Shown: piece after piece, positions 10,384 through 18,547 of the stretch | Position numbering within the stretch: position 1 is the first letter of the stretch | Layout: each line of letters opens with the position of its first letter | Source: Pseudomonas sp. NBRC 111124 | GTDB lineage: Bacteria; Pseudomonadota; Gammaproteobacteria; Pseudomonadales; Pseudomonadaceae | NCBI RefSeq assembly: GCF_001320245.1 | Contig: NZ_BCBA01000018.1 | Span: 1 to 64,000, forward strand | Length of the DNA stretch: 64,000 bases | Direction: 5' to 3' | Notes under the pieces: generated by a model | Seen by the model: the letters and a program-made list of their open reading frames with translations, nothing else | Told to the model about the DNA's origin: nothing | Databases searched by the model: none | Translations under genes and position numbers: made by a program

Positions 10384-11541
10384 ATGAACCGGACATTACG
10401 CATCACCTATTCCCTGTCGTTCCTCGGCCTGCTGGTCGGCATGGGTGCTTGGTCCACCGGCGGCTTCGAGAGCTTCCACCGTACCGAGCAGATGACCCTG
10501 CTCAACGGCAAACTGGCCAAGGCCGCCGAGACCCACTACGACGACCAGTTCCCGATCAAGCGCCTGGGCACCAACCTCTGGGCCGCGCTGGACTTCAAGC
10601 TGTTCAACGAAGGCCGCCCGGGCGTGGTGCTGGGCCGCGACCAGTGGCTGTTCAGCGACGAAGAGTTCAAGCCCACCGCCGGTGCCGAGCAGCTGATGCA
10701 GGACAACCTGGCACTGATCCGCGGCGTGCGCGACACCCTGCAGCAGCACGGCAGCCAGCTGGTGCTGGCGATCATCCCGGCCAAGGCGCGGGTGTATTCC
10801 GAGTACATCGGCAAGGAGCAACCGGCCAGCCTGCACGACGACCTGTACAACCAGTTCCATGCCCAGGCGCGACAGGCCAACGTGTTCGCCCCTGACCTGA
10901 TGGCCGCGATGGAACAGGCCAAGGCCCGTGGCCAGGTGTTCCTGCGCACCGACACTCACTGGACGCCGATGGGCGCCGAAGTGGCGGCGCAGGCGCTGGC
11001 CGAAGCAGTCAGCCGCCAGAACCTGCTCAATGGCGACCCGCAGACCTTCATCACCGAAGCCGGCAACACCGCCCCGTACAAGGGCGACCTGACCAACTTC
11101 CTGCCACTGGATCCGCTGTTCAGCAACCTGCTGCCGGCCCCGGACAACCTGCAGCAACGCACCACCCGGCCAGCCGAGGCCGAAGGCGATGGCGGCGACG
11201 CCCTGTTCGCCGACAGCCAGATCCCGGTCGCCCTGGTGGGCACCAGCTACAGCGCCAACCCGCATTGGAACTTCCTCGGTGCGCTGCAGCAGGCACTGCA
11301 CAGCGACGTTGCCAACTACGCCGAAGACGGCCACGGCCCGCTGCTGCCAATGCTCAAGTACCTGCAGAGCGATGCCTTCAAGAACGCCGCGCCACAAGTG
11401 GTGGTGTGGGAATTCCCCGAACGTTATCTGCCCATGACCAACGACCTCAGCAGCTTCGATCCGCAGTGGATCGCGCAACTGAAGAACTCCCGTAAATCCG
11501 AAGAAAACCTGGCCTTGTCGTCCACCCGGACGAATCACTGA
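10384..11541 (+). CDS. algJ: AlgJ, alginate O-acetyltransferase
   Basis: 385 aa from ATG 10384, chosen over an in-frame GTG at 10375 because it begins directly with the N-terminal membrane anchor or uncleaved signal (MNRTLRITYSLSFLGLL) and has GAGGTGGA upstream. The SGNH-like signature parallels AlgX: DTHWTP with Asp190/His192, and GTSYS with Ser288. Family knowledge: AlgJ is a periplasm-facing, membrane-tethered acetyltransferase that works with AlgI, AlgF and AlgX. Confidence 0.95.
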   Translation: MNRTLRITYSLSFLGLLVGMGAWSTGGFESFHRTEQMTLLNGKLAKAAETHYDDQFPIKRLGTNLWAALDFKLFNEGRPGVVLGRDQWLFSDEEFKPTAGAEQLMQDNLALIRGVRDTLQQHGSQLVLAIIPAKARVYSEYIGKEQPASLHDDLYNQFHAQARQANVFAPDLMAAMEQAKARGQVFLRTDTHWTPMGAEVAAQALAEAVSRQNLLNGDPQTFITEAGNTAPYKGDLTNFLPLDPLFSNLLPAPDNLQQRTTRPAEAEGDGGDALFADSQIPVALVGTSYSANPHWNFLGALQQALHSDVANYAEDGHGPLLPMLKYLQSDAFKNAAPQVVVWEFPERYLPMTNDLSSFDPQWIAQLKNSRKSEENLALSSTRTNH

Positions 11542-11561
11542 TCGATAGAGAGGAAATGCAC

Positions 11562-12209
11562 ATGACTACCAAGACTTCCATTGCCAAAGCCCTCACCCTC
11601 GCGGCCGGCCTTTCCCTTGCTTCCATGCAGGCCTTCGCCGGTGCCGACGCCGCCCTGTACGGCCCAAGCGCACCAAAGGGCTCGACCTTCGTGCGCCTGT
11701 ACAACGCCGCCAGCGCCCCAGCCGCAGCCAGCGTCGGCAACACCCAGATCAAGCAGGTTGGCGCCCAGGCCAGCAGCGACTTCAGTTTCCTGCCAGGCGG
11801 TGACTACACCGCCCAGGTCGGCGGCAAGAGCGTGCCGGTGAAGCTGGCGGCGGACAAGTACTACACCCTGGTCAACAGCGCCAACGGCGCCCCGCAACTG
11901 ATCGAAGAACCGCCGTTCAAGAACAAGCAGAAAGCCCTGGTGCGGGTGCAGAACCTCAGCGACCAGGCGGTAACCCTGAAAACTGCCGACGGCAAGACCG
12001 AAGTGGTGCCGTCGGTGGCCACCAACGGCCGTGGCGAGCGTGAGATCAATCCGGTCAAGGTCAATCTGGCCTTGTTCGAAGGCAACAAGAAAGTCAGCGA
12101 CCTGAAACCGGTCGCCCTGGAGCGTGGCGAAGCGGCCGTGCTGTACGTAACAGGTTCCGGCAGCAACGTGTCGCCGGTGTGGGTAACTCGCCCCGTGGCT
12201 AGCAACTGA
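11562..12209 (+). CDS. algF: AlgF, periplasmic alginate acetylation adaptor
   Basis: 215 aa from ATG 11562. An earlier in-frame ATG at 11556 is only 0-1 nt after the AGAGGAAA ribosome-binding site, so 11562 with about 7 nt spacing is preferred. A classical signal peptide ends near AFA/GA. The remainder is beta-rich without recognisable catalytic motifs, as is normal for AlgF. Family knowledge: AlgF is required for acetylation and is thought to bridge AlgJ and AlgX. It is followed after 32 bp by algA. Confidence 0.94.
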   Translation: MTTKTSIAKALTLAAGLSLASMQAFAGADAALYGPSAPKGSTFVRLYNAASAPAAASVGNTQIKQVGAQASSDFSFLPGGDYTAQVGGKSVPVKLAADKYYTLVNSANGAPQLIEEPPFKNKQKALVRVQNLSDQAVTLKTADGKTEVVPSVATNGRGEREINPVKVNLALFEGNKKVSDLKPVALERGEAAVLYVTGSGSNVSPVWVTRPVASN

Positions 12210-12241
12210 TCCCCCTGCCTCATAACGACTATTGGAGAAAC

Positions 12242-13699
12242 ATGATGATCCCGGTAATTCTTTCTGGTGGTAGCGGTTCCCGTCTGTGGCCTCTGTCGCG
12301 TAAGCAGTTCCCCAAGCAGTTCCTGGCACTGACCGGTGAACACACCCTGTTCCAGCAGACCATCGAGCGCCTGCGCTTCGACGGCATGGACACCCCGATC
12401 GTGGTCTGCAACAAGGACCACAAGTTCATCGTCCAGGAGCAGCTCGCTGCCCTGAAACTGGAGACCCAGGGCATCCTGATGGAGCCGTTCGGTCGCAACA
12501 CTGCGCCTGCGGTGGCGATGACGGCCATGAAGCTGGTTAACGAAGGCCGTGACGACTTGATGCTGGTGCTGCCCGCCGACCACGTGATCGACGACCAGAA
12601 GGCCCTGCAACGCGCCCTGGCCCTGGCCACCGTGGCTGCCGAGCGCGGCGAGATGGTGCTGTTCGGCGTGCCGGCAACCAAGCCGGAAACCGGCTACGGT
12701 TACATCCGTTCCAGCCAGGATGCTCTGCTGCCTGAAGGCGTGGCCCGGGTCGCCCAGTTCGTCGAAAAGCCCGACGAGAAGCGCGCCGCCGAGTTCGTCG
12801 CCGCCGGTGGCTACTTCTGGAACAGCGGCATGTTCCTGTTCCGCGCCAGCCGCTTCCTTGAAGAACTGAAAAAGCACGACTCCGACATCTACGACACCTG
12901 CCTGCTGGCCCTGGAGCGCAGCGATGAAGACGGCGATGTGCTGAGCATCGACGAAGCCACCTTCGCCTGCTGCCCAGACAACTCCATCGACTACGCGGTA
13001 ATGGAAAAGACCCAGCGCGCCTGTGTGGTGCCGATGTCGGCCGGCTGGAGCGATGTGGGTTGCTGGTCGTCGCTGTGGGAAGTGCACGACAAAGATGCCG
13101 ACGGCAACGTCACCAAGGGCGACGTGGTGGTGCAGGACAGCCGCAACTGCATGATCCACGGCAACGGCAAGCTGGTGTCGGTGATCGGCTTGGAAAACAT
13201 CGTCGTGGTCGAGACCAAGGACGCGATGATGATCGCCCACAAAGACAAGGTCCAGGGCGTCAAGCAGATGGTCAAGACCCTCGACGAGCAGGGCCGCAGC
13301 GAAACCCAGAACCACCTGGAAGTGTATCGCCCGTGGGGCTCGTACGACTCGGTGGACATGGGCGGCCGCTTCCAGGTCAAACACATCACCGTCAAGCCAG
13401 GCGCCAGCCTGTCGCTGCAGATGCACCACCACCGCGCCGAGCACTGGATCGTGGTGTCCGGTACCGCTGAGGTGACCTGTGACGAGAACGTGTTCCTGCT
13501 CACCGAGAACCAGTCGACCTACATCCCGATCGCCTCGATCCACCGCCTGCGCAACCCAGGCAAGATCCCGCTGGAGATCATCGAGGTGCAGTCCGGCAGC
13601 TACCTGGGCGAGGACGATATCGAGCGCTTCGAGGATGTGTATGGGCGTACCTCGACGCCGGTCGAGCGTGGCGTATCGGTGAAGACCATCGCACAGTAA
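12242..13699 (+). CDS. algA: AlgA, bifunctional phosphomannose isomerase / GDP-mannose pyrophosphorylase
   Basis: 485 aa, ATGATG start at 12242/12245 after GGAGAAAC. The N-terminal nucleotidyltransferase domain shows GGSGSRLWPLSR (residues 9-20) and FVEKP (about 173-177). The C-terminal type II isomerase/cupin domain has QMHHHRAEHW starting at about residue 393. Reactions: fructose-6-P to mannose-6-P, and mannose-1-P plus GTP to GDP-mannose, which is the precursor that AlgD oxidises. It is the last gene of the operon, followed 11 bp later by a strong intrinsic terminator. Confidence 0.97.
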   Translation: MMIPVILSGGSGSRLWPLSRKQFPKQFLALTGEHTLFQQTIERLRFDGMDTPIVVCNKDHKFIVQEQLAALKLETQGILMEPFGRNTAPAVAMTAMKLVNEGRDDLMLVLPADHVIDDQKALQRALALATVAAERGEMVLFGVPATKPETGYGYIRSSQDALLPEGVARVAQFVEKPDEKRAAEFVAAGGYFWNSGMFLFRASRFLEELKKHDSDIYDTCLLALERSDEDGDVLSIDEATFACCPDNSIDYAVMEKTQRACVVPMSAGWSDVGCWSSLWEVHDKDADGNVTKGDVVVQDSRNCMIHGNGKLVSVIGLENIVVVETKDAMMIAHKDKVQGVKQMVKTLDEQGRSETQNHLEVYRPWGSYDSVDMGGRFQVKHITVKPGASLSLQMHHHRAEHWIVVSGTAEVTCDENVFLLTENQSTYIPIASIHRLRNPGKIPLEIIEVQSGSYLGEDDIERFEDVYGRTSTPVERGVSVKTIAQ

Positions 13700-13710
13700 G
13701 CACCACCCCA

Positions 13711-13738
13711 GGGGCCGCCAATGCGGCCCCTTCCTTTT
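13711..13738 (+). terminator. Intrinsic terminator of the alginate operon
   Basis: A perfect 8-bp GC stem, GGGGCCGC (13711-13718) / GCGGCCCC (13723-13730), with a CAAT loop, followed by TTCCTTTT. It begins 11 bp after the algA stop codon, so it marks the transcript end. Confidence 0.9.
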
Positions 13739-13799
13739 GAGGCCAAACCGATTTGGCGCTACGATGGTCAGACCTGCGCAACCAAGGTCTGCCTGCCCC

Positions 13800-14264
13800 A
13801 TGATCATCGGTGCCTTTCTCATCCTCACCTGGCTGGTACTGCTGTTGCGCTACCCGGCCAAGGCCCTGCCGATCTCCCTCGCTGCCGTCTGTGGCCTCGG
13901 CCTGGTGACCCTGCTTGTCATCTGGCAGGACACCCGCGAAGCCTCGCAACTGGCACGCCTTGACCTGCGCTTGAGCTACGCCCCCGAACACTGCCCTGCC
14001 GACCGCGCCCTGCAAGTGCGCATGAAGAACGGCAACCAGGCGCCACTGACCGAACTGCGCTGGCGGGTAGCGGCGTATGCACCGGGCGATACCGTGAACC
14101 TGGCGGAAAACACCTATAACGCACCGCGCTACCGTGGCCCCGGAGAGTTGCAGCCGGGCGCCGAGTGGAAGGACTGCCTGCCGCTGCCACCCCTGCGCTC
14201 CGGTTACCGACCGCAGACCTTGGAATTCCGGGCTGAACACCTGCAAGGCTCATTCGCCAATTAA
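13800..14264 (+). CDS. Small membrane-anchored protein of unknown function
   Basis: 154 aa from ATG 13800. The first 42 or so residues form two closely spaced hydrophobic segments (IIGAFLILTWLVLLL and LAAVCGLGLVTLLVIW). A soluble, probably periplasmic or cytosolic, domain follows with two cysteines and a PGEL/PGAEWKDC stretch. I do not recognise a catalytic motif. It stands between the alg terminator and an SDR gene 15 bp downstream, so it may be co-transcribed with that SDR. An imperfect palindrome CCAAACCGATTTGG lies upstream at 13743-13756. The frame is open further upstream, but the hydrophobic start supports 13800. Confidence 0.7.
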   Translation: MIIGAFLILTWLVLLLRYPAKALPISLAAVCGLGLVTLLVIWQDTREASQLARLDLRLSYAPEHCPADRALQVRMKNGNQAPLTELRWRVAAYAPGDTVNLAENTYNAPRYRGPGELQPGAEWKDCLPLPPLRSGYRPQTLEFRAEHLQGSFAN

Positions 14265-14279
14265 TTGAAGGCTTACTCC

Positions 14280-15092
14280 ATGCCCACCGTCCTGATCACG
14301 GGTTGTTCCAGCGGCATCGGCCGCGCCCTGGCCGACGCCTTTCGCGATGCCGGCTACCAAGTCTGGGCTACCGCCCGCAAGCCTGAGGATGTCGAGCGAC
14401 TGAACGCGGCCGGCTTCAGTGCCCGGCAACTGGATGTGAACGACAGCGAGGCCCTGGCCCGTCTTGCCGAGGAACTCGAAACCCTCGATATCCTGATCAA
14501 CAACGCCGGCTACGGTGCCATGGGCCCGTTGCTCGACGGTGGCGTCGATGCCCTGCGCCAGCAATTCGAGACCAACGTCTTCGCCGTGGTCGGCGTCACC
14601 CGCGCCCTGTTCCCGCTGCTGCGTCGCGCACGCGGCCTGGTGGTAAACATCGGCAGTGTCTCGGGGGTGCTGGTCACGCCGTTCGCCGGTGCCTACTGCG
14701 CGTCCAAGGCCGCCGTGCATGCTTTGAGCGACGCCCTGCGCCTGGAGCTGGCGCCGTTCGGTATCCAGGTGATGGAAGTGCAGCCGGGGGCGATTGCCTC
14801 GCAGTTCGCCAGCAATGCGCAGCGCCAGGCGGACCAGGTGCTGGCGGCGGATTCGGCGTGGTGGCCGCTGCGCGAACATGTGCAGGCGCGGGCGCGGGCC
14901 TCGCAGGACAAGCCGACGTCGGCGGCGGCGTTTGCACAGGGGGTGTTGGCGGCTGTTGGCAAATCGCCGGTGCCGGCTGTGGTGCGGTTGGGCAATGGCA
15001 GCACGGCGCTGCCGCTGATGGCCCGCTTGCTGCCGCGGCGGTTGCTGGACTGGGCATTGCGCAAGCGCTTCGGGTTACTGCGGCCCCTGTGA
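14280..15092 (+). CDS. Short-chain dehydrogenase/reductase (SDR)
   Basis: 270 aa from ATG 14280 (an upstream in-frame TTG at 14265 is less likely). Classical SDR features: N-terminal TGCSSGIG nucleotide-binding motif, NNAG (ILINNAGYGAMG), a Ser in NIGSVSG, and the catalytic YxxxK in AYCASKAAVH. Substrate cannot be inferred; the long C-terminal extension resembles retinol-dehydrogenase-like or ketoreductase SDRs. It ends 3 bp before the start of a REP pair, facing another SDR gene on the opposite strand. Confidence 0.88.
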   Translation: MPTVLITGCSSGIGRALADAFRDAGYQVWATARKPEDVERLNAAGFSARQLDVNDSEALARLAEELETLDILINNAGYGAMGPLLDGGVDALRQQFETNVFAVVGVTRALFPLLRRARGLVVNIGSVSGVLVTPFAGAYCASKAAVHALSDALRLELAPFGIQVMEVQPGAIASQFASNAQRQADQVLAADSAWWPLREHVQARARASQDKPTSAAAFAQGVLAAVGKSPVPAVVRLGNGSTALPLMARLLPRRLLDWALRKRFGLLRPL

Positions 15093-15095
15093 GTC

Positions 15096-15189
15096 CCTGT
15101 ACCGGCCCTTTCGCGGGGCAAGCCCGCTCCTACAGGGGATCGCGTTTTCTTGTAGGAGCGGGCTTGCCCCGCGAAAGGGCCAGCACAGG
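15096..15189. repeat. Paired REP element between two convergent SDR genes
   Basis: Arm 15096-15137 includes GGCCCTTTCGCGGGGCAAGC and CCCGCTCCTACAGG. Arm 15151-15189 is its inverted copy (TGTAGGAGCGGGCTTGCCCC...). The arms pair almost perfectly over about 35 bp with a short AT-containing loop (GATCGCGTTTTCT). It lies between converging genes and probably acts as a bidirectional transcription end, which is inference. Confidence 0.9.
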
Positions 15190-15199
15190 CGACAAAAAA

Positions 15200-15994
15200 T
15201 CAGGCAATGGAACGCAGTACCCCGCCATCCACCCGCAAGGCAGCCCCGGTAGTGGCACTGGCCTGCGTGGATGCCAGGTACACGACCATGTTTGCCACTT
15301 CCTCGACAGTCGCCAACCGCTTGATCAACGAAGTCGGCCGGTGCTCGGCCAGGAAGTTGGCCTCCAGCTCATCGGTGGAAACCCCCTGCTCCTGCGCCAG
15401 CTTGGCGAAGAAGTCGCCCACTCCCTCCGAGCGGGTCGGCCCCGGCAGCACCGCATTCACCGTTACCCCGGTACCGGCCAGCGTCTCGGCCAGGCCACGG
15501 GACACTGCCAGCAGCGCCGTCTTGGTCATGCCGTAATGGATCATTTCGGTCGGGATCTGCAACGCCGACTCACTGGACAGGAAGATCACCCGCCCCCACG
15601 TGCGCTGCGTCATGCCCTGGGCGTAATGGCGCGACAAGCGCACAGCGCTGAGCACGTTGACGTCGAAGAAGCGCTGCCAGTCGGCATCATCGATTTCGAA
15701 GAACGGCTTGGGCTCGAAGATGCCGAGGTTGTTGACCAGAATATCGGTGTGCGGTACTTGGTCGAAGAGCTTCTGCGCACCCTTCTGGGTGCCCAGGTCG
15801 GCGGCGATGCCGATGATGCGCGCTTGCGGCAGACGCTCGCGTACCACCTTGAGTGCTTCATCGACACGGGCCTGAGTACGGCCGTTGAGTACCACTTCGG
15901 CACCCGCCTCGGCCAGGCCGATGGCAATGGCCAGGCCGATGCCCGCGGTGGAACCGCTGAGGATGGCGCGCTTGCCGTTCAAGGAAATGTGCAT
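15200..15994 (-). CDS. Short-chain dehydrogenase/reductase at the end of the efflux operon
   Basis: 264 aa; start at 15994 after GAGGGAGCACAG. SDR signatures: SGSTAGIG near the N-terminus, NNLG (ILVNNLGIFEPK), catalytic Ser in LSSESAL, and YxxxK in HYGMTKTAL. The C-terminus DGGVLRSIA is typical of 3-oxoacyl-reductase-like SDRs. It begins 13 bp after the stop of the outer-membrane efflux gene, so it is probably the fourth gene of that operon. Substrate unknown; it may modify a compound that the pump exports or that induces it. Confidence 0.88.
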   Translation of the reverse strand: MHISLNGKRAILSGSTAGIGLAIAIGLAEAGAEVVLNGRTQARVDEALKVVRERLPQARIIGIAADLGTQKGAQKLFDQVPHTDILVNNLGIFEPKPFFEIDDADWQRFFDVNVLSAVRLSRHYAQGMTQRTWGRVIFLSSESALQIPTEMIHYGMTKTALLAVSRGLAETLAGTGVTVNAVLPGPTRSEGVGDFFAKLAQEQGVSTDELEANFLAEHRPTSLIKRLATVEEVANMVVYLASTQASATTGAALRVDGGVLRSIA

Positions 15995-16007
15995 CTGTGC
16001 TCCCTCT

Positions 16008-17462
16008 CTAACTGTGAGAATTCTGCGGCTGCTCATCGAATGCCTGCCAGCCACCGCCCAAGGCCTTGTACAGGCCCACCAGCGCCTGCGACACCGCGGC
16101 CGAACTGTCGATCCACTGTTCTTCGCTGGCCAGCAAGGCACCCTGCACGGTCAGCACGTTGAGAAAGTCCACCGCACCTTCCACATACTGGCGCTGGGCG
16201 GTTTCCAGGGCGATGCGGTTCTGCCGCACCGCTTCGGCCAGGTGGTCGCGACGCAACTGACTGGCGTTGTACAGGCGTAGCACATCGTCGATCTCGTGCC
16301 AGGCGCCGAGCACCACTTTGCGGTAGTTCAGTGCCGCTTCCTGCTGCTGCGCCTCGCGCAGTTGCAAGGTGCCCTTAAGCCGGCCGCCCTCGAATATCGG
16401 CAACGACAACTGCGGGCCGAAGGCGAAGCGACGCGAATCCCAGCCGCCAAAATCGGCCAGCTGCATGGCCTGGAAGCCGACGCTGCCGGACAAACGGATG
16501 CTTGGGTAGAAATCGGCCTTGGCGACACCGATGCTCGCGGTGGCGGCATGCAGGCGCGCTTCGGCCTGGCGGATGTCCGGGCGGCGCTCGGCCAGTTCGG
16601 ACGGCAAGCCGATGGCGAACGTCTGCTGCGGTGCCGGCAGCTCACCGCCCGGCAGCAACTCGGCCTGCAGGCTGCGCGGCGGCTCGGCGGCGAGCAGGCT
16701 GAGGGCGTTGATCAGGTCGTCGCGCCGGGCTTCCAGGCTTGGCAGGCGTGCTTCGATGGAGGCGACCTGGGCACTGGCCTGTGCCACGTCGAGCCGGGTG
16801 GCGACGCCTTCGGCCTGACGGTCCTGGGAAAGCTTCAGGCTGTGCTCGGCGACCTTGAGGTTGTCGCGGGTCACGTCCAAGGTATGTTGCACGGCGCGCA
16901 GCTGGATGTAGTTGCCGGCGGTTTCCGAAAGCAGCGCCAGCAGCACGCCACGGCGGTCGTTCTCGGCCACTTCCACGGAGGCGTCGGCCGCTTCCACCTG
17001 GCGCCGCACGCGGCCCCAGAGGTCCAGCTCCCAACCGGCGACCAGGTCGCCCTGCCAGAGGTTGAAGGCTGACTTACCGGCGTTGCCAGAGGGGTCGCTC
17101 AGGCCTTGGGCGCTGTTGCGGGCGCGGCTGTAATCGACATTGGCATCGACCGACGGTGTCTCATCGGCCGCTACCGTGCTGCGCAGGGCGCGGCTCTGCA
17201 ACAGGCGCGCACTGGCCATCTGCAGGTCGAGGTTGTTGTCGGCAACGCGCTGGATCAATGCGCTCAGGCGGGCATCATGAAAGGTTTCCCACCAACGCAG
17301 CTCCAGCGGTTCAGCGTGTGGCTGGCTGGCAGCGGCTTCGCCTTGCAGCGCTGCCCAGTGCTGTGGTGCCTGGCTGGCGGGGCGCTGGAAGTCCGGCCCA
17401 AGGCTGCAGCCGGCCATCAGCACGGCCAGCAGCAGCGGGCTCAAGCGTACGGCAGGTTTCAT
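16008..17462 (-). CDS. Outer-membrane efflux lipoprotein (OprM/NodT family)
   Basis: 484 aa. Lipoprotein signal with lipobox MAGCS (Cys about residue 19) followed by SLGPDFQRP, the conserved N-terminus of RND/EmrAB-type outer-membrane factors. The repeated OEP domains contain the typical SIGVAKADFYPSIRLSGS-like segment in each half. Role: trimeric TolC-like tunnel through the outer membrane. It overlaps the upstream membrane-fusion gene by 4 bp (ATGA at 17459-17462), so the tripartite pump is translated as a coupled unit. Confidence 0.92.
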   Translation of the reverse strand: MKPAVRLSPLLLAVLMAGCSLGPDFQRPASQAPQHWAALQGEAAASQPHAEPLELRWWETFHDARLSALIQRVADNNLDLQMASARLLQSRALRSTVAADETPSVDANVDYSRARNSAQGLSDPSGNAGKSAFNLWQGDLVAGWELDLWGRVRRQVEAADASVEVAENDRRGVLLALLSETAGNYIQLRAVQHTLDVTRDNLKVAEHSLKLSQDRQAEGVATRLDVAQASAQVASIEARLPSLEARRDDLINALSLLAAEPPRSLQAELLPGGELPAPQQTFAIGLPSELAERRPDIRQAEARLHAATASIGVAKADFYPSIRLSGSVGFQAMQLADFGGWDSRRFAFGPQLSLPIFEGGRLKGTLQLREAQQQEAALNYRKVVLGAWHEIDDVLRLYNASQLRRDHLAEAVRQNRIALETAQRQYVEGAVDFLNVLTVQGALLASEEQWIDSSAAVSQALVGLYKALGGGWQAFDEQPQNSHS

Positions 17463-18520
17463 CGCGCGCTCACCTCTTTGCCGGCCAGCTTGTCGCCCTG
17501 GGTGTCGATGGTCGCTTCGACCGACATACCTACGCGCAGGCGTTCGAGCAGCGGTTGGCCGTCATCGAAGACGATCTTCACCGGAATGCGCTGCACCACC
17601 TTGGTGAAGTTGCCGGTGGCGTTGTCCGGCTTCACCGCAGCGAAGGTCACGCCGGTAGCCGGGGCGATACTCTCGACATGGCCCTTGAGGGTTTCACCCG
17701 AGAAGGTGTCGACGCTAATGCTGACCGGCTGGCCGGGCTGCACGTGGGTCAGCTGGGTTTCCTGGAAGTTGCCGACCACATAGGCATGCTGCAGCGGCAC
17801 CACCGACAGCAGGCGTGCACCTGGGTTGACGAAGGCGCCGACGCGCAGCGCGCGCTCCCCGACCATGCCGTCGATCGGCGCGGTGATACGGGTGTAGGAC
17901 AGGTCCAGCTGGGCCTTTTCCAGGCCTGCTTCGGCACGTTTCAATTGGCCATCGGCACTGGCCACCTGGGCCGTGAGGATGTCCACTTGCTTGCGTGTTG
18001 CCACCAGCGCCGCCTGGGCATTGGCCAGCCGTGCACGGGCCTGGTCGACCCGGCTGCGCGCCTGCTGGGCGTTCTGCACGGTACCGGCGCCCTGCTCGGC
18101 CAGGCGGCTGTAGCGGTTGACCTCATGGTCGGCGAACGCGGCTTCAGCCTGGGCCGCCGTCACTGCCGCCTGGGCCTGAGCAATCAGTGCAGCCTGGCGC
18201 TCCAGGGTGGCACGGGCATCGGCGCTCTGCGCCTTGGCCACCAGCAGTTGGGCCTGGGCGGCATCCAGCGCGGCCTGGTAGTCACGTGCATCGATGGTCG
18301 CCAGCAACTGGCCAGCCTGCACCTGCTGATTATCTTCGACCAGCACTTCCTTGATGAAACCGGCGACCTTGGGTGCGACCACGGTGTAATCGGCGATCAC
18401 ATAGGCATCGTTGGTGCGCTGCCGGTGGTCGCTACCGAACAGCCAGGGGCCGACGATACCGGCCAGCACGGCCACGGCGAGCACCGAGCCGATGAGAAGG
18501 GTTTTGCGGTTGTTGGTCAT
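17459..18520 (-). CDS. HlyD/EmrA-type membrane fusion protein
   Basis: 353 aa. An N-terminal transmembrane anchor (LLIGSVLAVAVLAGIVGPW) precedes biotinyl-lipoyl-like halves flanking an alanine/glutamine-rich alpha-helical hairpin (about residues 90-200), then a beta-barrel region with PIDGMVGER and PGQPVSI. This is the EmrA layout for MFS-linked pumps. It sits 27 bp after the MFS transporter gene and overlaps the outer-membrane factor, giving an EmrB-EmrA-OprM arrangement. Confidence 0.92.
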   Translation of the reverse strand: MTNNRKTLLIGSVLAVAVLAGIVGPWLFGSDHRQRTNDAYVIADYTVVAPKVAGFIKEVLVEDNQQVQAGQLLATIDARDYQAALDAAQAQLLVAKAQSADARATLERQAALIAQAQAAVTAAQAEAAFADHEVNRYSRLAEQGAGTVQNAQQARSRVDQARARLANAQAALVATRKQVDILTAQVASADGQLKRAEAGLEKAQLDLSYTRITAPIDGMVGERALRVGAFVNPGARLLSVVPLQHAYVVGNFQETQLTHVQPGQPVSISVDTFSGETLKGHVESIAPATGVTFAAVKPDNATGNFTKVVQRIPVKIVFDDGQPLLERLRVGMSVEATIDTQGDKLAGKEVSAR

Positions 18521-18547
18521 GTTCAGTGTCTCGAATTCATCCAGGGT